NCBI RefSeq assembly: GCF_012971745.1
Contig: NZ_CP048834.1
Coordinates: 2,232,001 to 2,296,000 of the forward strand
DNA length: 64,000 nt
Direction: 5' to 3'
Origin: Starkeya sp. ORNL1
Lineage (GTDB): Bacteria > Pseudomonadota > Alphaproteobacteria > Rhizobiales > Xanthobacteraceae
Under the pieces are notes generated by a model. The model did no database searches. It saw nothing but the letters and a program-made list of their open reading frames with translations, and was not told the DNA's origin. Position 1 is the stretch's first letter; each line of letters begins with the position of its first letter. A program made the position numbers and the translations under genes. Of the stretch, positions 34,032 through 43,324 are shown piece after piece.

Positions 34032-35840
34032 ATGTTCAAGCAACGCGCCAGCGGAGCGGAAACGCTTCGTGTCGTCCTGTCTTTCACCTTCCGCCATTGG
34101 GCACGCCGCAAGGGACTTGCCGGCGGCATCGCGCTCGCCACCTCGCTGGCGACGCTCACCGAAGTGTTCGTCCCGCTGTTCGCCGGCCGGCTCGTCGATG
34201 CGCTCGCCGGCGGGCCGGCGAACGGTACTATTGCGCTGGACGCCTTCCTGGTGATGGCGGCGCTCGGCCTCGTCATGGTCGGACTGCGCCATCTCGCCTG
34301 GTGGGGCGTGGTACCGCTCACGCTCGGCATCATGAGCGATGTCGCGCAGGATGCGTTCCGGCGGGTGCAGCGCTTCTCCACCGACTGGCACGCAAACAGC
34401 TTTGCCGGCTCCACGGTGCGCAAGATCACGCGCGGCATGTGGGCGCTGGATTCGCTCAATGACGTGCTGCTCCTCGCGCTGCTGCCCTCGCTGGTGGTGC
34501 TGGTCGGCACGGTGGTGCTGCTCGGCCTGCAATGGCCGGTGATGGGCCTCGTCATGGCGATCGGCGCGCTCGCCTACGGCGCGCTCACCATCGTGCTGGC
34601 GACGCAGGTGATCGCGCCGGCCTCGCGGCTCTCCAATGCCTGGGACACCCGCATGGGCGGCGTGCTCTCCGATGCGCTCGGGGCGAATGCCGTGGTCAAG
34701 GCGTTTGGCGCCGAGGAGCGCGAGGATGCGCGGCTCGCCTGGCTGATCTCGCGCTGGCGGGCGCGCACCTGGCGCACCTGGATGCTGCACACCTGGAGCG
34801 GCACGGTCCAGCTCGCCTTGCTCTGGGTGGTCCGCACCGCGGTGACCGGCACCGCGCTCTGGCTGTGGTGGGAAGGCCGGGCGACGCCGGGCGACGTCAC
34901 CTATGTGCTCGCCACCTATTTCGTGGTGCACGGCTATCTCAGGGACATCGGCCAGCACGTGCATCACCTCCAGCGCTCGGTGAACGAGATGGAGGAGATG
35001 GTGCGGCTCTATGAGGCGCCGAGCGGGGTGGCCGACATCGAGGACGCGCCGCCGCTCGTCATCGGTGTCGGCGAGGTGCGCTTCGAACATGTCGACTTCC
35101 ATTATGGCAGCCACGCCACGGCGCTCTATCGCGACCTCGACGTGCGCATCGCGCCGGGCGAGCGGGTCGGCCTGGTCGGCCATTCCGGCTCGGGCAAGAC
35201 GACGTTCGTGAAGCTGATCCAGCGGCTCTATGACGTCACCGGCGGCCGCGTGCTGATCGACGGGCAGGACGTGTCCAAGGTCTCGCAGATGTCGCTGCGC
35301 TCGCAGGTCGCCATCGTGCAGCAGGAGCCGATCCTGTTCCACCGCACGCTGGCGGAGAACATCGCCTATGCCCGGCCCGGCGCCACGCGCGCGCAGATCG
35401 AGCATGCGGCGCAGCTCGCCAATGCGCACGACTTCATCATGCGCCTGCCGCGCGGCTACCAGACGCTGGTCGGCGAGCGCGGGGTGAAGCTCTCCGGCGG
35501 CGAGCGCCAGCGCGTGGCTCTCGCCCGCGCCTTCCTGGCCGATGCGCCGATCCTGATCCTGGACGAGGCGACCTCCAGCCTCGATTCGGAATCCGAGGCG
35601 CTGATCCAGCAGGCCATGGATCGGCTGATGGTGGGGCGCACCGCGATCGTGATCGCGCATCGTCTCTCCACGGTGCGCACGCTCGACCGCATATTGGTGT
35701 TCGACCAGGGCAGGATCGTCGAGGACGGCGACCATGACAGCCTGCTGCGCAAGCCGGACGGCATCTATCGCCGCCTGTTCGACCGCCAGTCCGGCGGGAT
35801 GCTGGATGCGGCGCCGGAGGATGCGGCGGCCTCTGCTTGA
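34032..35840 (+). CDS. ABC exporter, fused membrane and ATPase domains (MsbA/LmrA-like half-transporter)
   Basis: A 602-residue type IV ABC exporter. Six membrane helices occupy about residues 20-310, with coupling-helix region VLSDALGANAVVKAFGAEE. The ATPase domain at about 345-585 has Walker A GHSGSGKTTFVKLI, Q-loop VQQEPILFHRTLAENIAYA, signature LSGGERQRVALARA, Walker B ILILDEATSSLDS and H-loop IVIAHRLSTV. All catalytic residues are intact, so it should work as a homodimer. It could move lipid, peptide or drug-like molecules. It stands alone, ending at a family-A repeat. Confidence 0.92.
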   Translation: MFKQRASGAETLRVVLSFTFRHWARRKGLAGGIALATSLATLTEVFVPLFAGRLVDALAGGPANGTIALDAFLVMAALGLVMVGLRHLAWWGVVPLTLGIMSDVAQDAFRRVQRFSTDWHANSFAGSTVRKITRGMWALDSLNDVLLLALLPSLVVLVGTVVLLGLQWPVMGLVMAIGALAYGALTIVLATQVIAPASRLSNAWDTRMGGVLSDALGANAVVKAFGAEEREDARLAWLISRWRARTWRTWMLHTWSGTVQLALLWVVRTAVTGTALWLWWEGRATPGDVTYVLATYFVVHGYLRDIGQHVHHLQRSVNEMEEMVRLYEAPSGVADIEDAPPLVIGVGEVRFEHVDFHYGSHATALYRDLDVRIAPGERVGLVGHSGSGKTTFVKLIQRLYDVTGGRVLIDGQDVSKVSQMSLRSQVAIVQQEPILFHRTLAENIAYARPGATRAQIEHAAQLANAHDFIMRLPRGYQTLVGERGVKLSGGERQRVALARAFLADAPILILDEATSSLDSESEALIQQAMDRLMVGRTAIVIAHRLSTVRTLDRILVFDQGRIVEDGDHDSLLRKPDGIYRRLFDRQSGGMLDAAPEDAAASA

Positions 35841-35940
35841 ACATCCTTCGAGGCCGCCTGCGGCGGCACCTCAGGATGACGTGGCTCTTAAAGCGACGTC
35901 ATCCTGAGGTGCGAGCGGAGCGAGCCTCGAAGGATGGTGC
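35840..35940. repeat. Palindromic repeat family A pair between convergent genes
   Basis: ACATCCTTCGAGGCCGCCTG...GCACCTCAGGATGACG and the inverted CGTCATCCTGAGGTGCGAGC...CCTCGAAGGATG, separated by a 12-base linker. It occupies the whole gap between the exporter stop and the sortase stop. Confidence 0.85.
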
Positions 35941-35951
35941 AGCCGTGGATG

Positions 35952-36551
35952 TCACTCCACCGCCACCGCCTCCACCACATAGCGCATCGGCCCGGAGGTC
36001 CGCGCGTCGAACGGCCAGCAGGTCGCCAGCGCCAGATGGCGACCGCTCGACGATGCATCGATGCCGGAGCGGTCCCAGCGCGCGACGTCGCTGCCGGTCA
36101 TGCGGAAACGAACCGACGTGCCATCCGTGCGAGTAACGAGGATCTCATCGCCGACCACCACATCCCGCAGGAAGGCGAAATGCGTGTCGCGGTGCGCGGC
36201 ATAGACCGCGACGCCATCCTCGCCCGCATCCGGCGTGCCCTCGACATGGCCGGGGCCGAAGGCGAGCGCCTGGCCGCTGCTGCCGGCCAGCACGATGACG
36301 CTCTTGCCCAGCCGGGGAAACTCGATCCGCGCCACCGGCCAGGTGTCGGCCCAGGGCCAGGGCTTGGCCGGCGCGCCGGTGGCCAGCGTCTGTTCGAAGG
36401 CGCGCTCCAGCAGCACTTGCGCCAGCAGCGCCTTGGCGTGGATCCACAGCCCCTGCCCTACCAGCACGAGGCCGGCAAGCGCGAACAGGGCTGCCGCCCC
36501 GGTCCAGAGACCGGAGCGGCGCTTCGTCGGGATGGTCAAGCCCTGAGCCAT
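35952..36551 (-). CDS. Class GN sortase (marine proteobacterial sortase type)
   Basis: A 199-residue membrane-anchored transpeptidase. One N-terminal helix (LWTGAAALFALAGLVLVGQG) is followed by the sortase barrel: ARIEFPRLGKSVIVLAG, catalytic His in VAVYAAHRDTHFAFL, catalytic Cys in LALATCWPFDA and Arg in GPMRYVVEAV. This His/Cys/Arg set with the short size is the class found in Gram-negative bacteria alongside a single dedicated target. I choose the ATG at 36551, which overlaps the target gene by 16 bases; the pair is translationally coupled. It should process the LPQTA signal of the adjacent protein at the inner membrane or periplasm. Confidence 0.9.
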   Translation of the reverse strand: MAQGLTIPTKRRSGLWTGAAALFALAGLVLVGQGLWIHAKALLAQVLLERAFEQTLATGAPAKPWPWADTWPVARIEFPRLGKSVIVLAGSSGQALAFGPGHVEGTPDAGEDGVAVYAAHRDTHFAFLRDVVVGDEILVTRTDGTSVRFRMTGSDVARWDRSGIDASSSGRHLALATCWPFDARTSGPMRYVVEAVAVE

Positions 36552-38797
36552 TCGCGGCGTCCCGAGAGCAGAAGCATCAGGGTGGCGAGCGCCAGCAGCA
36601 TCAGGCCGGCCATCAGGCGCAGCTCGGCATCCGTCGCGGTCTGCGGCAGGTCGATGGTCTGCGCCGGCGCACTCACCGCAACCGGGGCGGCGGCGAGCTT
36701 GGCGAGACCAGGCGCGGCGCCGGCCGAGGCGCGGCGCGAGGGCGGCGCGGCATTGTCCGGCGCGGGGCGCGGCGGCACGGCCTTGTTGGCCTCGCCGAAC
36801 ACCTTGTCGAACTCCCAGCCGGCCGGCAGGTTCAGCGGCACGTCGGCGCGGGTGAGCTTGGCGTCGGCCGGACGGCTCACGGTCTGGTCGACCGCGACCA
36901 GGCTGGTCAGCCGGGTGACCAGATGGTGGGCGAGGCCGAGATCGAGGATGCGCGCATCGGCCTGCTCGGCGGTCATGTCGCCCAGCGTCTTCGCCACTTC
37001 GGCATCGTCGATCTTGCGGCGCGCCCACAGCTTGGAGAGGCCGGCGCCCTCAGCGGCGCTGGCGAGCGGCAGCGTCACGCTCCAGGGCTGGTCGCCGATG
37101 CGGCCCTTGAGAGTCACGTCGCCGTCGAGCCTATCCAGCTTCGCCGCCATCACCAGCGGCTCGCCCTTATAGAGGTCGGGCAGCAGCGCCGGCGTCGCAT
37201 CGGCTTTCGCCGAGGAGAATGTCGCGGCAAGGCCGGTCACCGCCGGGCTCTCCAGCTTGGCGAACAGCGTGCGCATGCGCTCCTCGACCTCGGCGACATC
37301 GCCGATATGGACGAAGCTGCCGCGGCCGAGTTCGGCCGCCCGGGTCATCAGGAAGCTGTTGGGCGCCGAGCCGATGGCGACCATGAACAGCCGCGACTTG
37401 CCGCGCAGCGCGCTGATGGCATCGAACAATTGCTGCTCATTCTCCACCGCGCCGTCGGTGAGGAACACCACCTGGCGCAGATGCGTGCCCTCATTGGCGC
37501 GCGGATCGGTGAGCGCCGCCTTCATCGGCGCCAGCATCTCGGTGCCGCCACGGGCATCGAGGCCTGCAACGAAACGCTGCGCCACATTGATGTTGCCGGC
37601 ATCGGCCGCGACAGTGTCGGGGAACAGCGTTTCCATGGTGTCGTCGAAGCGGATGACGTTGAAGCGGTCGCCCGGCTTCAGCCGGCTGAGGCCGTAGGCG
37701 AGGCCTTCCTTGGCCTGGCGCATCGAGGTGCCGCCCATCGAGCCGGAATTGTCGATGACGAAGATCATCTCGCGCGGCAGCGGCGCCGCCGGCTGCGCGG
37801 CGGTCGGCGGGGTGACGAAGGCCAGCAGGTAATCGTCATTGCCGACGCGCTCGCGGAACAGCCCGACCGAGGGCGCCGCGCCTGCCTTGGCGGTCCAGCT
37901 GAGTGCGAAGTCGCGATCGGCCGGCACCGGCCCGTCAAGCGTGACGAGACGCGCTTCCTCATCCGGGCTCTCGACCTTCACTGTGTGATAGGCGCTCTTC
38001 ACCTCGTCGAGCGGGAAGCCGGCCTGCAGCTTCACCGCGATCGTCACCGGATTGACCTTGCCGTACTGGTCGGGATCCAGCACCGGCGCGTCCATGGCGG
38101 GCGAGGCGGAGAGATGCCCCCAGCCCTTGCCCTGCACCGGCAGATCGACCTGCTGCACCAGCGCGGGCGGGGAGTAGCGCGGCGCCACCACCAGCGGCAC
38201 CCGCAGCGAGAAGGTGTCGCCATCCTGGCGCACCGGCTCCTGATATTCGATCTGCACCACCACGGTTTCGCCGGGGCCGATATTGGCGACCGAAGTGGTG
38301 AAGACGTTCGGCCGCTCCTGCGCGACCAGCCCGGCCTTCCTGCCTTCGGATTTGGCCTGCTCATAGATGGCGCGGGCCTTCTGCTTCTCCTTGATCTCGC
38401 CGACGATGACCCGCTCGCCGACCACCATCTTCAGCGTGTCGACGGCGCCACTTTCGGGCAGCGGATAGACATAGGTGCCCTCCACCCAGTCCTTGCCGTC
38501 ATTGCGGAAGATCTGGGTGATGCGGGCGCGCGCCGTCGGCCCGCTCACGGTGATATCGACATCGGTGCCGAGGCGGATCGCCTCGAACATCGTCTCCTGC
38601 CCGTCGCGCTTCATCAGCAGTGCGCCGGAGCCCATCTCGCCCGGGCTCGCCGGGCGCAGCGCGAGCTCTTCGGCGAAGGCCGGCGCAATAACGAGCGCCA
38701 TCGCCGCGACGGCGAGAGCGGCGATGCGAAGGGTGCGGCCGAGAAATTTTCGAGTTCTGGATCGCGCAGGCTGCGCGAGAATGATCATGGTGCTCAT
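36536..38797 (-). CDS. VIT- and VWA-domain sortase target protein with C-terminal LPXTG-like signal
   Basis: About 753 residues. A signal peptide ends AFAEE; the VIT domain (about 45-180) shows ITQIFRNDGKDWVEGTYVYP, EKQKARAIYEQAKSEGRKAG and QERPNVFTTSVANI. The VWA domain (about 320-490) has a full MIDAS: IFVIDNSGSMGG, GGTEM and FLTDGAVE. A Pro/Ala-rich linker leads to the sorting signal LPQTA, a hydrophobic helix and the basic tail RREWLRA. This is the classic single target of GN sortases. The start is chosen at MSTMIILAQ; in-frame ATGs at 38836 and 38905 are possible. Its surface role is unknown. Confidence 0.9.
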   Translation of the reverse strand: MSTMIILAQPARSRTRKFLGRTLRIAALAVAAMALVIAPAFAEELALRPASPGEMGSGALLMKRDGQETMFEAIRLGTDVDITVSGPTARARITQIFRNDGKDWVEGTYVYPLPESGAVDTLKMVVGERVIVGEIKEKQKARAIYEQAKSEGRKAGLVAQERPNVFTTSVANIGPGETVVVQIEYQEPVRQDGDTFSLRVPLVVAPRYSPPALVQQVDLPVQGKGWGHLSASPAMDAPVLDPDQYGKVNPVTIAVKLQAGFPLDEVKSAYHTVKVESPDEEARLVTLDGPVPADRDFALSWTAKAGAAPSVGLFRERVGNDDYLLAFVTPPTAAQPAAPLPREMIFVIDNSGSMGGTSMRQAKEGLAYGLSRLKPGDRFNVIRFDDTMETLFPDTVAADAGNINVAQRFVAGLDARGGTEMLAPMKAALTDPRANEGTHLRQVVFLTDGAVENEQQLFDAISALRGKSRLFMVAIGSAPNSFLMTRAAELGRGSFVHIGDVAEVEERMRTLFAKLESPAVTGLAATFSSAKADATPALLPDLYKGEPLVMAAKLDRLDGDVTLKGRIGDQPWSVTLPLASAAEGAGLSKLWARRKIDDAEVAKTLGDMTAEQADARILDLGLAHHLVTRLTSLVAVDQTVSRPADAKLTRADVPLNLPAGWEFDKVFGEANKAVPPRPAPDNAAPPSRRASAGAAPGLAKLAAAPVAVSAPAQTIDLPQTATDAELRLMAGLMLLALATLMLLLSGRREWLRA

Positions 38798-38966
38798 GGT
38801 GGATGTCCGTGCCCGCCATTGGTTCCTGGCATCCATGCTGTGCGCTTCCGCCATGGCGTACCGCCACGGGCATGTTCTGGATTGTTCGGCACGAGTGCGC
38901 CGCATCCCGCCTTACGTCGGGCAAATTTGTGCGGAAACGTGCGCATTCGTGGTGGGGACGACGGCA

Positions 38967-39764
38967 ATGGCGATGATTCTCGACGAGGCGGTCTCGGCTG
39001 ATAAAGATTTGCCGGCAGATGAAGGCCGGCGCGTTACCGCGATCCTGCGCGAGGAACTGGCGCGGCGGCGCATCTCGCGGCAATACCTCGCCGACCATGC
39101 CGGCATCAGCATCTCGACTTTGGAGAAGGCGCTCTCCGGTCGGCGCGCCTATACGCTGGCAACCTTGATCCGGCTGGAAGCGGCGATCGGCGTGCCGCTC
39201 AGGGCGGCGCAGCCGGCGCCCGCTCCGGCCCCGAGCGCTGCGTCAGTGGCCAGCGCGATCGGGCTGGCGCCCGGCGATCTCGGCTATTATTCGCGGCCCT
39301 CGGTGGCGCCGCTGGAAGGCTCCTACGTCACGCTGCGCCCGTCCTTCAGCGGCAAAGGCTCGATCTTCGCCTATCGCACGCTGATCGCTTGGGACGAGCA
39401 CGCCTCGCATCTGGTCTTCCGCGAGTCCGACCGCTCGGATGCCGCCTTTACCCAGGAAGGCGTGGTCTCGGTGCCTAACCAGTCCGGCTATGTCTATCTG
39501 GTCACCAACAAGCACGGCCAATTCCGGCTCATCACCGTGTCGCGGCCGACCATCGATGGCGAGATGCACGGCGTGCTCGCCAGCCTGATCGCCGGGCGCG
39601 GCGCGCAATTGACGCCGGTGGCGACGCCGATCGTGCTGGTGCCGGCGGCGCGCTTCAAGGAACCCGCCTTTGGCCGCGTCTCGCCCGGCGATGCGATGCA
39701 CGGGGCGTACGCGGAGTATCTGCGGCGCACGATCGAGGAACCGTTCGCGCTGTTTATTTCCTAG
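38967..39764 (+). CDS. XRE-type helix-turn-helix regulator with uncharacterised C-terminal domain
   Basis: A 265-residue protein. Residues about 20-80 form an HTH (LARRRISRQYLADHAGISIS, then TLEKALSGRRAYTLATLIRL). After an Ala/Pro linker (PAPAPAPSAASV) a C-terminal domain of about 165 residues contains GYYSRPSVAPLEGSYVTLRP and SGYVYLVTNKHGQFRLITVS, resembling sensing domains attached to such HTHs. Start at the ATG at 38967 by fit to the domain; earlier starts would lie in the opposite gene. Divergent from the sortase operon and likely its regulator. Confidence 0.8.
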   Translation: MAMILDEAVSADKDLPADEGRRVTAILREELARRRISRQYLADHAGISISTLEKALSGRRAYTLATLIRLEAAIGVPLRAAQPAPAPAPSAASVASAIGLAPGDLGYYSRPSVAPLEGSYVTLRPSFSGKGSIFAYRTLIAWDEHASHLVFRESDRSDAAFTQEGVVSVPNQSGYVYLVTNKHGQFRLITVSRPTIDGEMHGVLASLIAGRGAQLTPVATPIVLVPAARFKEPAFGRVSPGDAMHGAYAEYLRRTIEEPFALFIS

Positions 39765-39768
39765 CACG

Positions 39769-39884
39769 ACGTCATCCTGAGGTGCCCGGCGCAGCCGGGC
39801 CTCGAAGGATGTTCAAGCAGATGGCGATCATCTGGGGCGGGCATCCTTCGAGGCTCGCTGGCGCTCGCACCTCAGGATGACGTG
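39769..39884. repeat. Palindromic repeat family A pair between convergent genes
   Basis: CGTCATCCTGAGGTGCCCGG...CCTCGAAGGATG and, 28 bases on, GCATCCTTCGAGGCTCGCTG...CGCACCTCAGGATGACG. Confidence 0.85.
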
Positions 39885-39902
39885 GTTCGCTGACGTGGTC
39901 CG

Positions 39903-41360
39903 TCAAACCCCGATCGGCATGTGCGCGGCGCTGCGTTCCACCGCGCGCGCGGCGACCAGCGCCTTCCATGTCGACAGCGCCCGGTTCACCGGGTGGAAGG
40001 CCGGGCGCGGCACGAAGCGGCCACGGCCGGGGCGCGGCGTGTCGTTGCGGCCTTCCGACCACACCACTTCGCCGCGCGAGAGCGTGTAGCGCGGCAGGCC
40101 GCGCACCTCGAATCCCTCGAACACGTTGTAATCGATGATGGATTTCTGCCGCGCCGCGGAGATGGTCTTGCCCGCCTTGGGATCGAGCACGACAATGTCG
40201 GCATCGGCACCAGGGATGATGGCGCCCTTCTTCGGATAGATGTTGAGGATGCGGGCGATATTGGTCGAGGTCACCGCGACGAACTCGTTCGGCGTCAATC
40301 GCCCGGTCTCGACGCCCTTGGTCCACAGCATCGGCAGCCGGTCCTCCAGCCCGCCAGTGCCGTTCGGGATGCGGGTGAAATCGCCGAGCCCCATGCGCTT
40401 CTGCGCGGTGGTGAAGGCGCAATGGTCGGTCGCCACCACCTGCAGCGAGCCGGCGGCAAGCCCTGCCCACAGACCGTCCTGGTGCGCCCTGTCGCGGAAC
40501 GGCGGCGACATCACGCGCTGCGCGGCATAGTCCCAATCCGGATTGGCATAGACGCTCTCGTCGAGGGTGAGATGCTGGATCAGCGGCTCGCCATAGACCC
40601 GCATGCCCTTCTGCCGAGCCCGGCGGATCGCCTCATGCGCCTGCTCGGACGAGGCGTGGACGATATAGACCGGCACGCCCGCGGCATCCGCGATCATGAT
40701 GGCGCGGTTGGTGGCCTCGCCTTCGACTTCCGCCGGGCGGGAAAAAGCGTGCGCCTCCGGGCCGCGTACGCCCTCGGCCAGATATTTCTGCTGGAGTGCG
40801 GCGACGATGTCGCCATTCTCGGCATGCACCAAAGGCAGCGCGCCGAGCGCGGCGCAGCGCTGGAACGAGGCGAACATCTGGTCGTCATCGACCATCAGCG
40901 CGCCCTTATAGGCCATGAAGTGCTTGAACGTGTTGATGCCGCGGGCGACCACCTGCTCCATGGCGTTGAAGATCGCCTCGGACCAGCCGGTGACGCACAT
41001 ATGGTAGGAATAATCGGCGCTGGCCTGCCGGCTCGCCTTCGCCTCCCAGGCATCGAGCGCCTTGAGCATGTCGTCGCTGTCGGGGATGACGAAGTCGACC
41101 ACCATGGTGGTGCCGCCGGACAAAGCGGCGAAGGTGCCGCTCTCCCAGGTCTCCGCCGCCGTGGTGCCCATGAAGGGCATCTCCAGATGGGTGTGCGGAT
41201 CGATGCCGCCGGGCATGATGAAGGCGCCGGTGGCGTCGAGCACGGTGTCGCCTTTGAGGTCCGGGCCGATAGCGGCGATGGTGTCGCCCTCGATCAGCAC
41301 ATCGGCCTCATAGGAGCGGTCGGCGGCGACGACGGTGCCGCCTTTGATCACGGTCGACAT
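39903..41360 (-). CDS. hydA: Dihydropyrimidinase (hydantoinase family)
   Basis: A 485-residue cyclic amidohydrolase. It has HxH in GGIDPHTHLEMPFMG, the carboxylated Lys block INTFKHFMAYKGALM, His in LPLVHAENGD and VYIVHASSEQ, and Asp in VVATDHCAFTT. The C-terminal tail is Arg/Pro-rich (NDTPRPGRGRFVPRPAFHP). It opens dihydrouracil/dihydrothymine or hydantoins to N-carbamoyl beta- or alpha-amino acids. The ATG at 41360 is preceded by GAGGGGGAAG. The next gene upstream encodes the matching N-carbamoyl hydrolase, so this pair is a better candidate for true reductive pyrimidine catabolism than the hydantoinase at 13373. Confidence 0.93.
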   Translation of the reverse strand: MSTVIKGGTVVAADRSYEADVLIEGDTIAAIGPDLKGDTVLDATGAFIMPGGIDPHTHLEMPFMGTTAAETWESGTFAALSGGTTMVVDFVIPDSDDMLKALDAWEAKASRQASADYSYHMCVTGWSEAIFNAMEQVVARGINTFKHFMAYKGALMVDDDQMFASFQRCAALGALPLVHAENGDIVAALQQKYLAEGVRGPEAHAFSRPAEVEGEATNRAIMIADAAGVPVYIVHASSEQAHEAIRRARQKGMRVYGEPLIQHLTLDESVYANPDWDYAAQRVMSPPFRDRAHQDGLWAGLAAGSLQVVATDHCAFTTAQKRMGLGDFTRIPNGTGGLEDRLPMLWTKGVETGRLTPNEFVAVTSTNIARILNIYPKKGAIIPGADADIVVLDPKAGKTISAARQKSIIDYNVFEGFEVRGLPRYTLSRGEVVWSEGRNDTPRPGRGRFVPRPAFHPVNRALSTWKALVAARAVERSAAHMPIGV

Positions 41361-41371
41361 CGGCTTCCCCC

Positions 41372-42619
41372 TCACACGATCTCGGCCGTCTGCAATACGG
41401 CGTGCAGCAGCACGTCGGTGCCGGCCTTGGCCCATTCCGGGGTGATGGTCTCGTCCTCATTGTGGCTGAGGCCGTCGACGCAAGGACAGAAGATCATGGC
41501 GGAGGGCACCACCCGGTTCATCCAGCAGGCGTCGTGCCCGGCGCCGGAAACGATATCGCGGTGCGAATAGCCGAGCCGCCCGGCCGCCTCGCGCACCCGC
41601 CCGACCAGCGTGGGGTCGAACGCCACCGGATCGAACGAGTTCACCTCCTTGAAGGCGATGCCGAGCCCCATGCCCTCGGCAATGGCGGTGGCGCCGGTGT
41701 GCATTTCCTCGACCATGGCGTTCAGATTGGTGAGATCGGGGTGCCGGAAATCGGCGGTGAAGACCGCCTTGCCGACAATGATGTTGCGCGAGTTCGGATA
41801 GACCTCGACATGGCCGACCGCGCCGACGCCGAGCGGGGCGTGCTTCCAGGCGATCCGGTCGACCAGCTCGGTGATGCGTGCCATGCCGAGCCCGGCATTG
41901 AGCCGCTTCGGCATCGGCGTCGAGCCGGTGTGCGCATCGCGCCCGGTCAGCGTCATCTCCAGCCAGCGCGTGCCCTGGCCGTGGGAGACCACGCCGATAT
42001 CGATGCCCTCGGCCTCGAGGATCGGCCCCTGCTCGATATGCAGCTCGAAATAGGCGTGGGCCTTGCGCGCGCCCACCGGCTCATCGCCCCTGAAGCCGAT
42101 GCGCTCCAGTTCGGCGCCGAGCACCTTGCCCTCGGCATCGGTGCTGGCGTAGGCGGCGTCGAGATCGATCACGCCGGCATAGACGCCGGAGGCGACCATG
42201 GCGGGGGCGAAGCGCGCGCCCTCCTCATTGGTCCAGTTCACCACCTCGACCGGGTGTTTCGTGCGGATGCCGAGGTCGTTCAGCGTGCGCACCACTTCCA
42301 GCGCACCGAGCACGCCGAGTACGCCATCGAACTTGCCGCCGGTCGGCTGGGTGTCGAGATGCGAGCCGATCATCACCGGCAGCGCCTGCGGGTCGGTGCC
42401 TTCGCGACGGGCGAACATGGTGCCCATGGCGTCGACGCCCATGCTCAGCCCAGCCGCCTCGCACCAGGACTTGAACAGCAGCCGGCCGTCGCGGTCGGCA
42501 TCGGTGAGGGTCTGCCGGTTGTTGCCGCCGCGCACGCCGGGGCCGATCTTCGCCATCTCCATCAGGCTGTCCCACAGCCGGGCGCCATCGGTGCGGAGAT
42601 TATCGGTCGGGGTGGTCAT
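41372..42619 (-). CDS. Zn-dependent N-carbamoyl-amino-acid hydrolase / beta-ureidopropionase (M20 family)
   Basis: A 415-residue M20/amidase hydantoinase-carbamoylase enzyme. It has GSHLDTQPTGGKFDG (metal His-x-Asp), VNWTNEEGARFAPAMVAS (bridging Glu pair), FELHIEQGPILE, the dimerisation-lid TGRDAHTGSTPM and the C-terminal His in LSHNEDET. It removes the carbamoyl group as CO2 and ammonia from the product of the adjacent dihydropyrimidinase (12-base gap). N-carbamoyl-beta-alanine is the expected substrate; N-carbamoyl-L-amino acids or allantoate are alternatives within the family. Confidence 0.9.
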   Translation of the reverse strand: MTTPTDNLRTDGARLWDSLMEMAKIGPGVRGGNNRQTLTDADRDGRLLFKSWCEAAGLSMGVDAMGTMFARREGTDPQALPVMIGSHLDTQPTGGKFDGVLGVLGALEVVRTLNDLGIRTKHPVEVVNWTNEEGARFAPAMVASGVYAGVIDLDAAYASTDAEGKVLGAELERIGFRGDEPVGARKAHAYFELHIEQGPILEAEGIDIGVVSHGQGTRWLEMTLTGRDAHTGSTPMPKRLNAGLGMARITELVDRIAWKHAPLGVGAVGHVEVYPNSRNIIVGKAVFTADFRHPDLTNLNAMVEEMHTGATAIAEGMGLGIAFKEVNSFDPVAFDPTLVGRVREAAGRLGYSHRDIVSGAGHDACWMNRVVPSAMIFCPCVDGLSHNEDETITPEWAKAGTDVLLHAVLQTAEIV

Positions 42620-42816
42620 GGGCGGCAACTCCTGAACGGGGCGGTGGAAGGCGGGCGACAGCATAAGCGCGGACCCACTGCCTGCGCGACGGGCAAGACG
42701 CAGGAATGTGCAGGCTGCGGCCGGATGGCGCGCTGTTCAGGCGCGGTGCTGGCGCCGGGCTCTTGCGGGATGCGCCCGCGGCGGGGAGGATGCCCTCCCC
42801 CGATACAGGCAGCGTC

Positions 42817-43284
42817 ATGAGCATCGAATCCGTCCGCGCCTTCCTGGCCGAGAAGGCACCCGACATCGCCATCATCGAACTTGCGAACAGCACCGCCACC
42901 GTCGCGCTGGCCGCCGAGGGCCATGGTGTCGAGCCGGCGCAGATCGCCAAGACGCTGTCGCTCCGGGTAGGGGGGCAGAGCCTGCTTGTAGTCACGCGCG
43001 GCGATGCCCGGCTCGACAACCGCAAGGCCAAGGCAGCCTTCGGCGGCAAGGTCCGCATGCTCGGGCCGGAGGAAGTGGTCGCGGTCACCGGCCATCCGGT
43101 CGGCGGCGTCTGCCCGTTCGGCCTCGCGACGCCGCTGCCGGTCTATTGCGACGTCTCGCTGCAAGCCTTCGACGAGGTGGTGCCGGCGGCCGGCTCGACG
43201 CATAGCGCGGTGCGGATCGACCCGAAGCGCATGGCGGAGCTCGTCGGCGCGCAATGGGTCGATGTCTGCCAGGATGTCGCCTGA
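42817..43284 (+). CDS. YbaK/EbsC-family aminoacyl-tRNA deacylase
   Basis: A 155-residue YbaK/ProX-fold protein. Diagnostic parts are VEPAQIAKTLSLRVGGQSLL with the conserved Lys, VVTRGDARLDNRKAKAAFG, and the loop VTGHPVGGVCPFGL. Such enzymes hydrolyse mischarged Cys- or Ala-tRNA(Pro) in trans. It is divergent from the carbamoyl hydrolase and seems unrelated to the catabolic genes. The start at 42817 gives the usual family length. Confidence 0.9.
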   Translation: MSIESVRAFLAEKAPDIAIIELANSTATVALAAEGHGVEPAQIAKTLSLRVGGQSLLVVTRGDARLDNRKAKAAFGGKVRMLGPEEVVAVTGHPVGGVCPFGLATPLPVYCDVSLQAFDEVVPAAGSTHSAVRIDPKRMAELVGAQWVDVCQDVA

Positions 43285-43324
43285 CGAGAGATGGCCGCGG
43301 GGGCGCCTGGAACCGTCGCGCCCC

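Noticed and set aside
34032..34060. Suspicion that the exporter start ATGTTCAAGCA derives from a family-A repeat flank
   Set aside because: Only about ten bases match the repeat flank (GGATGTTCAAGCA at 39807) and no arm sequence is nearby, so chance is sufficient.
36923..39001. 692-codon open frame on the plus strand
   Set aside because: Opposite the VIT/VWA sortase target; no recognisable motif and no ribosome-binding site.
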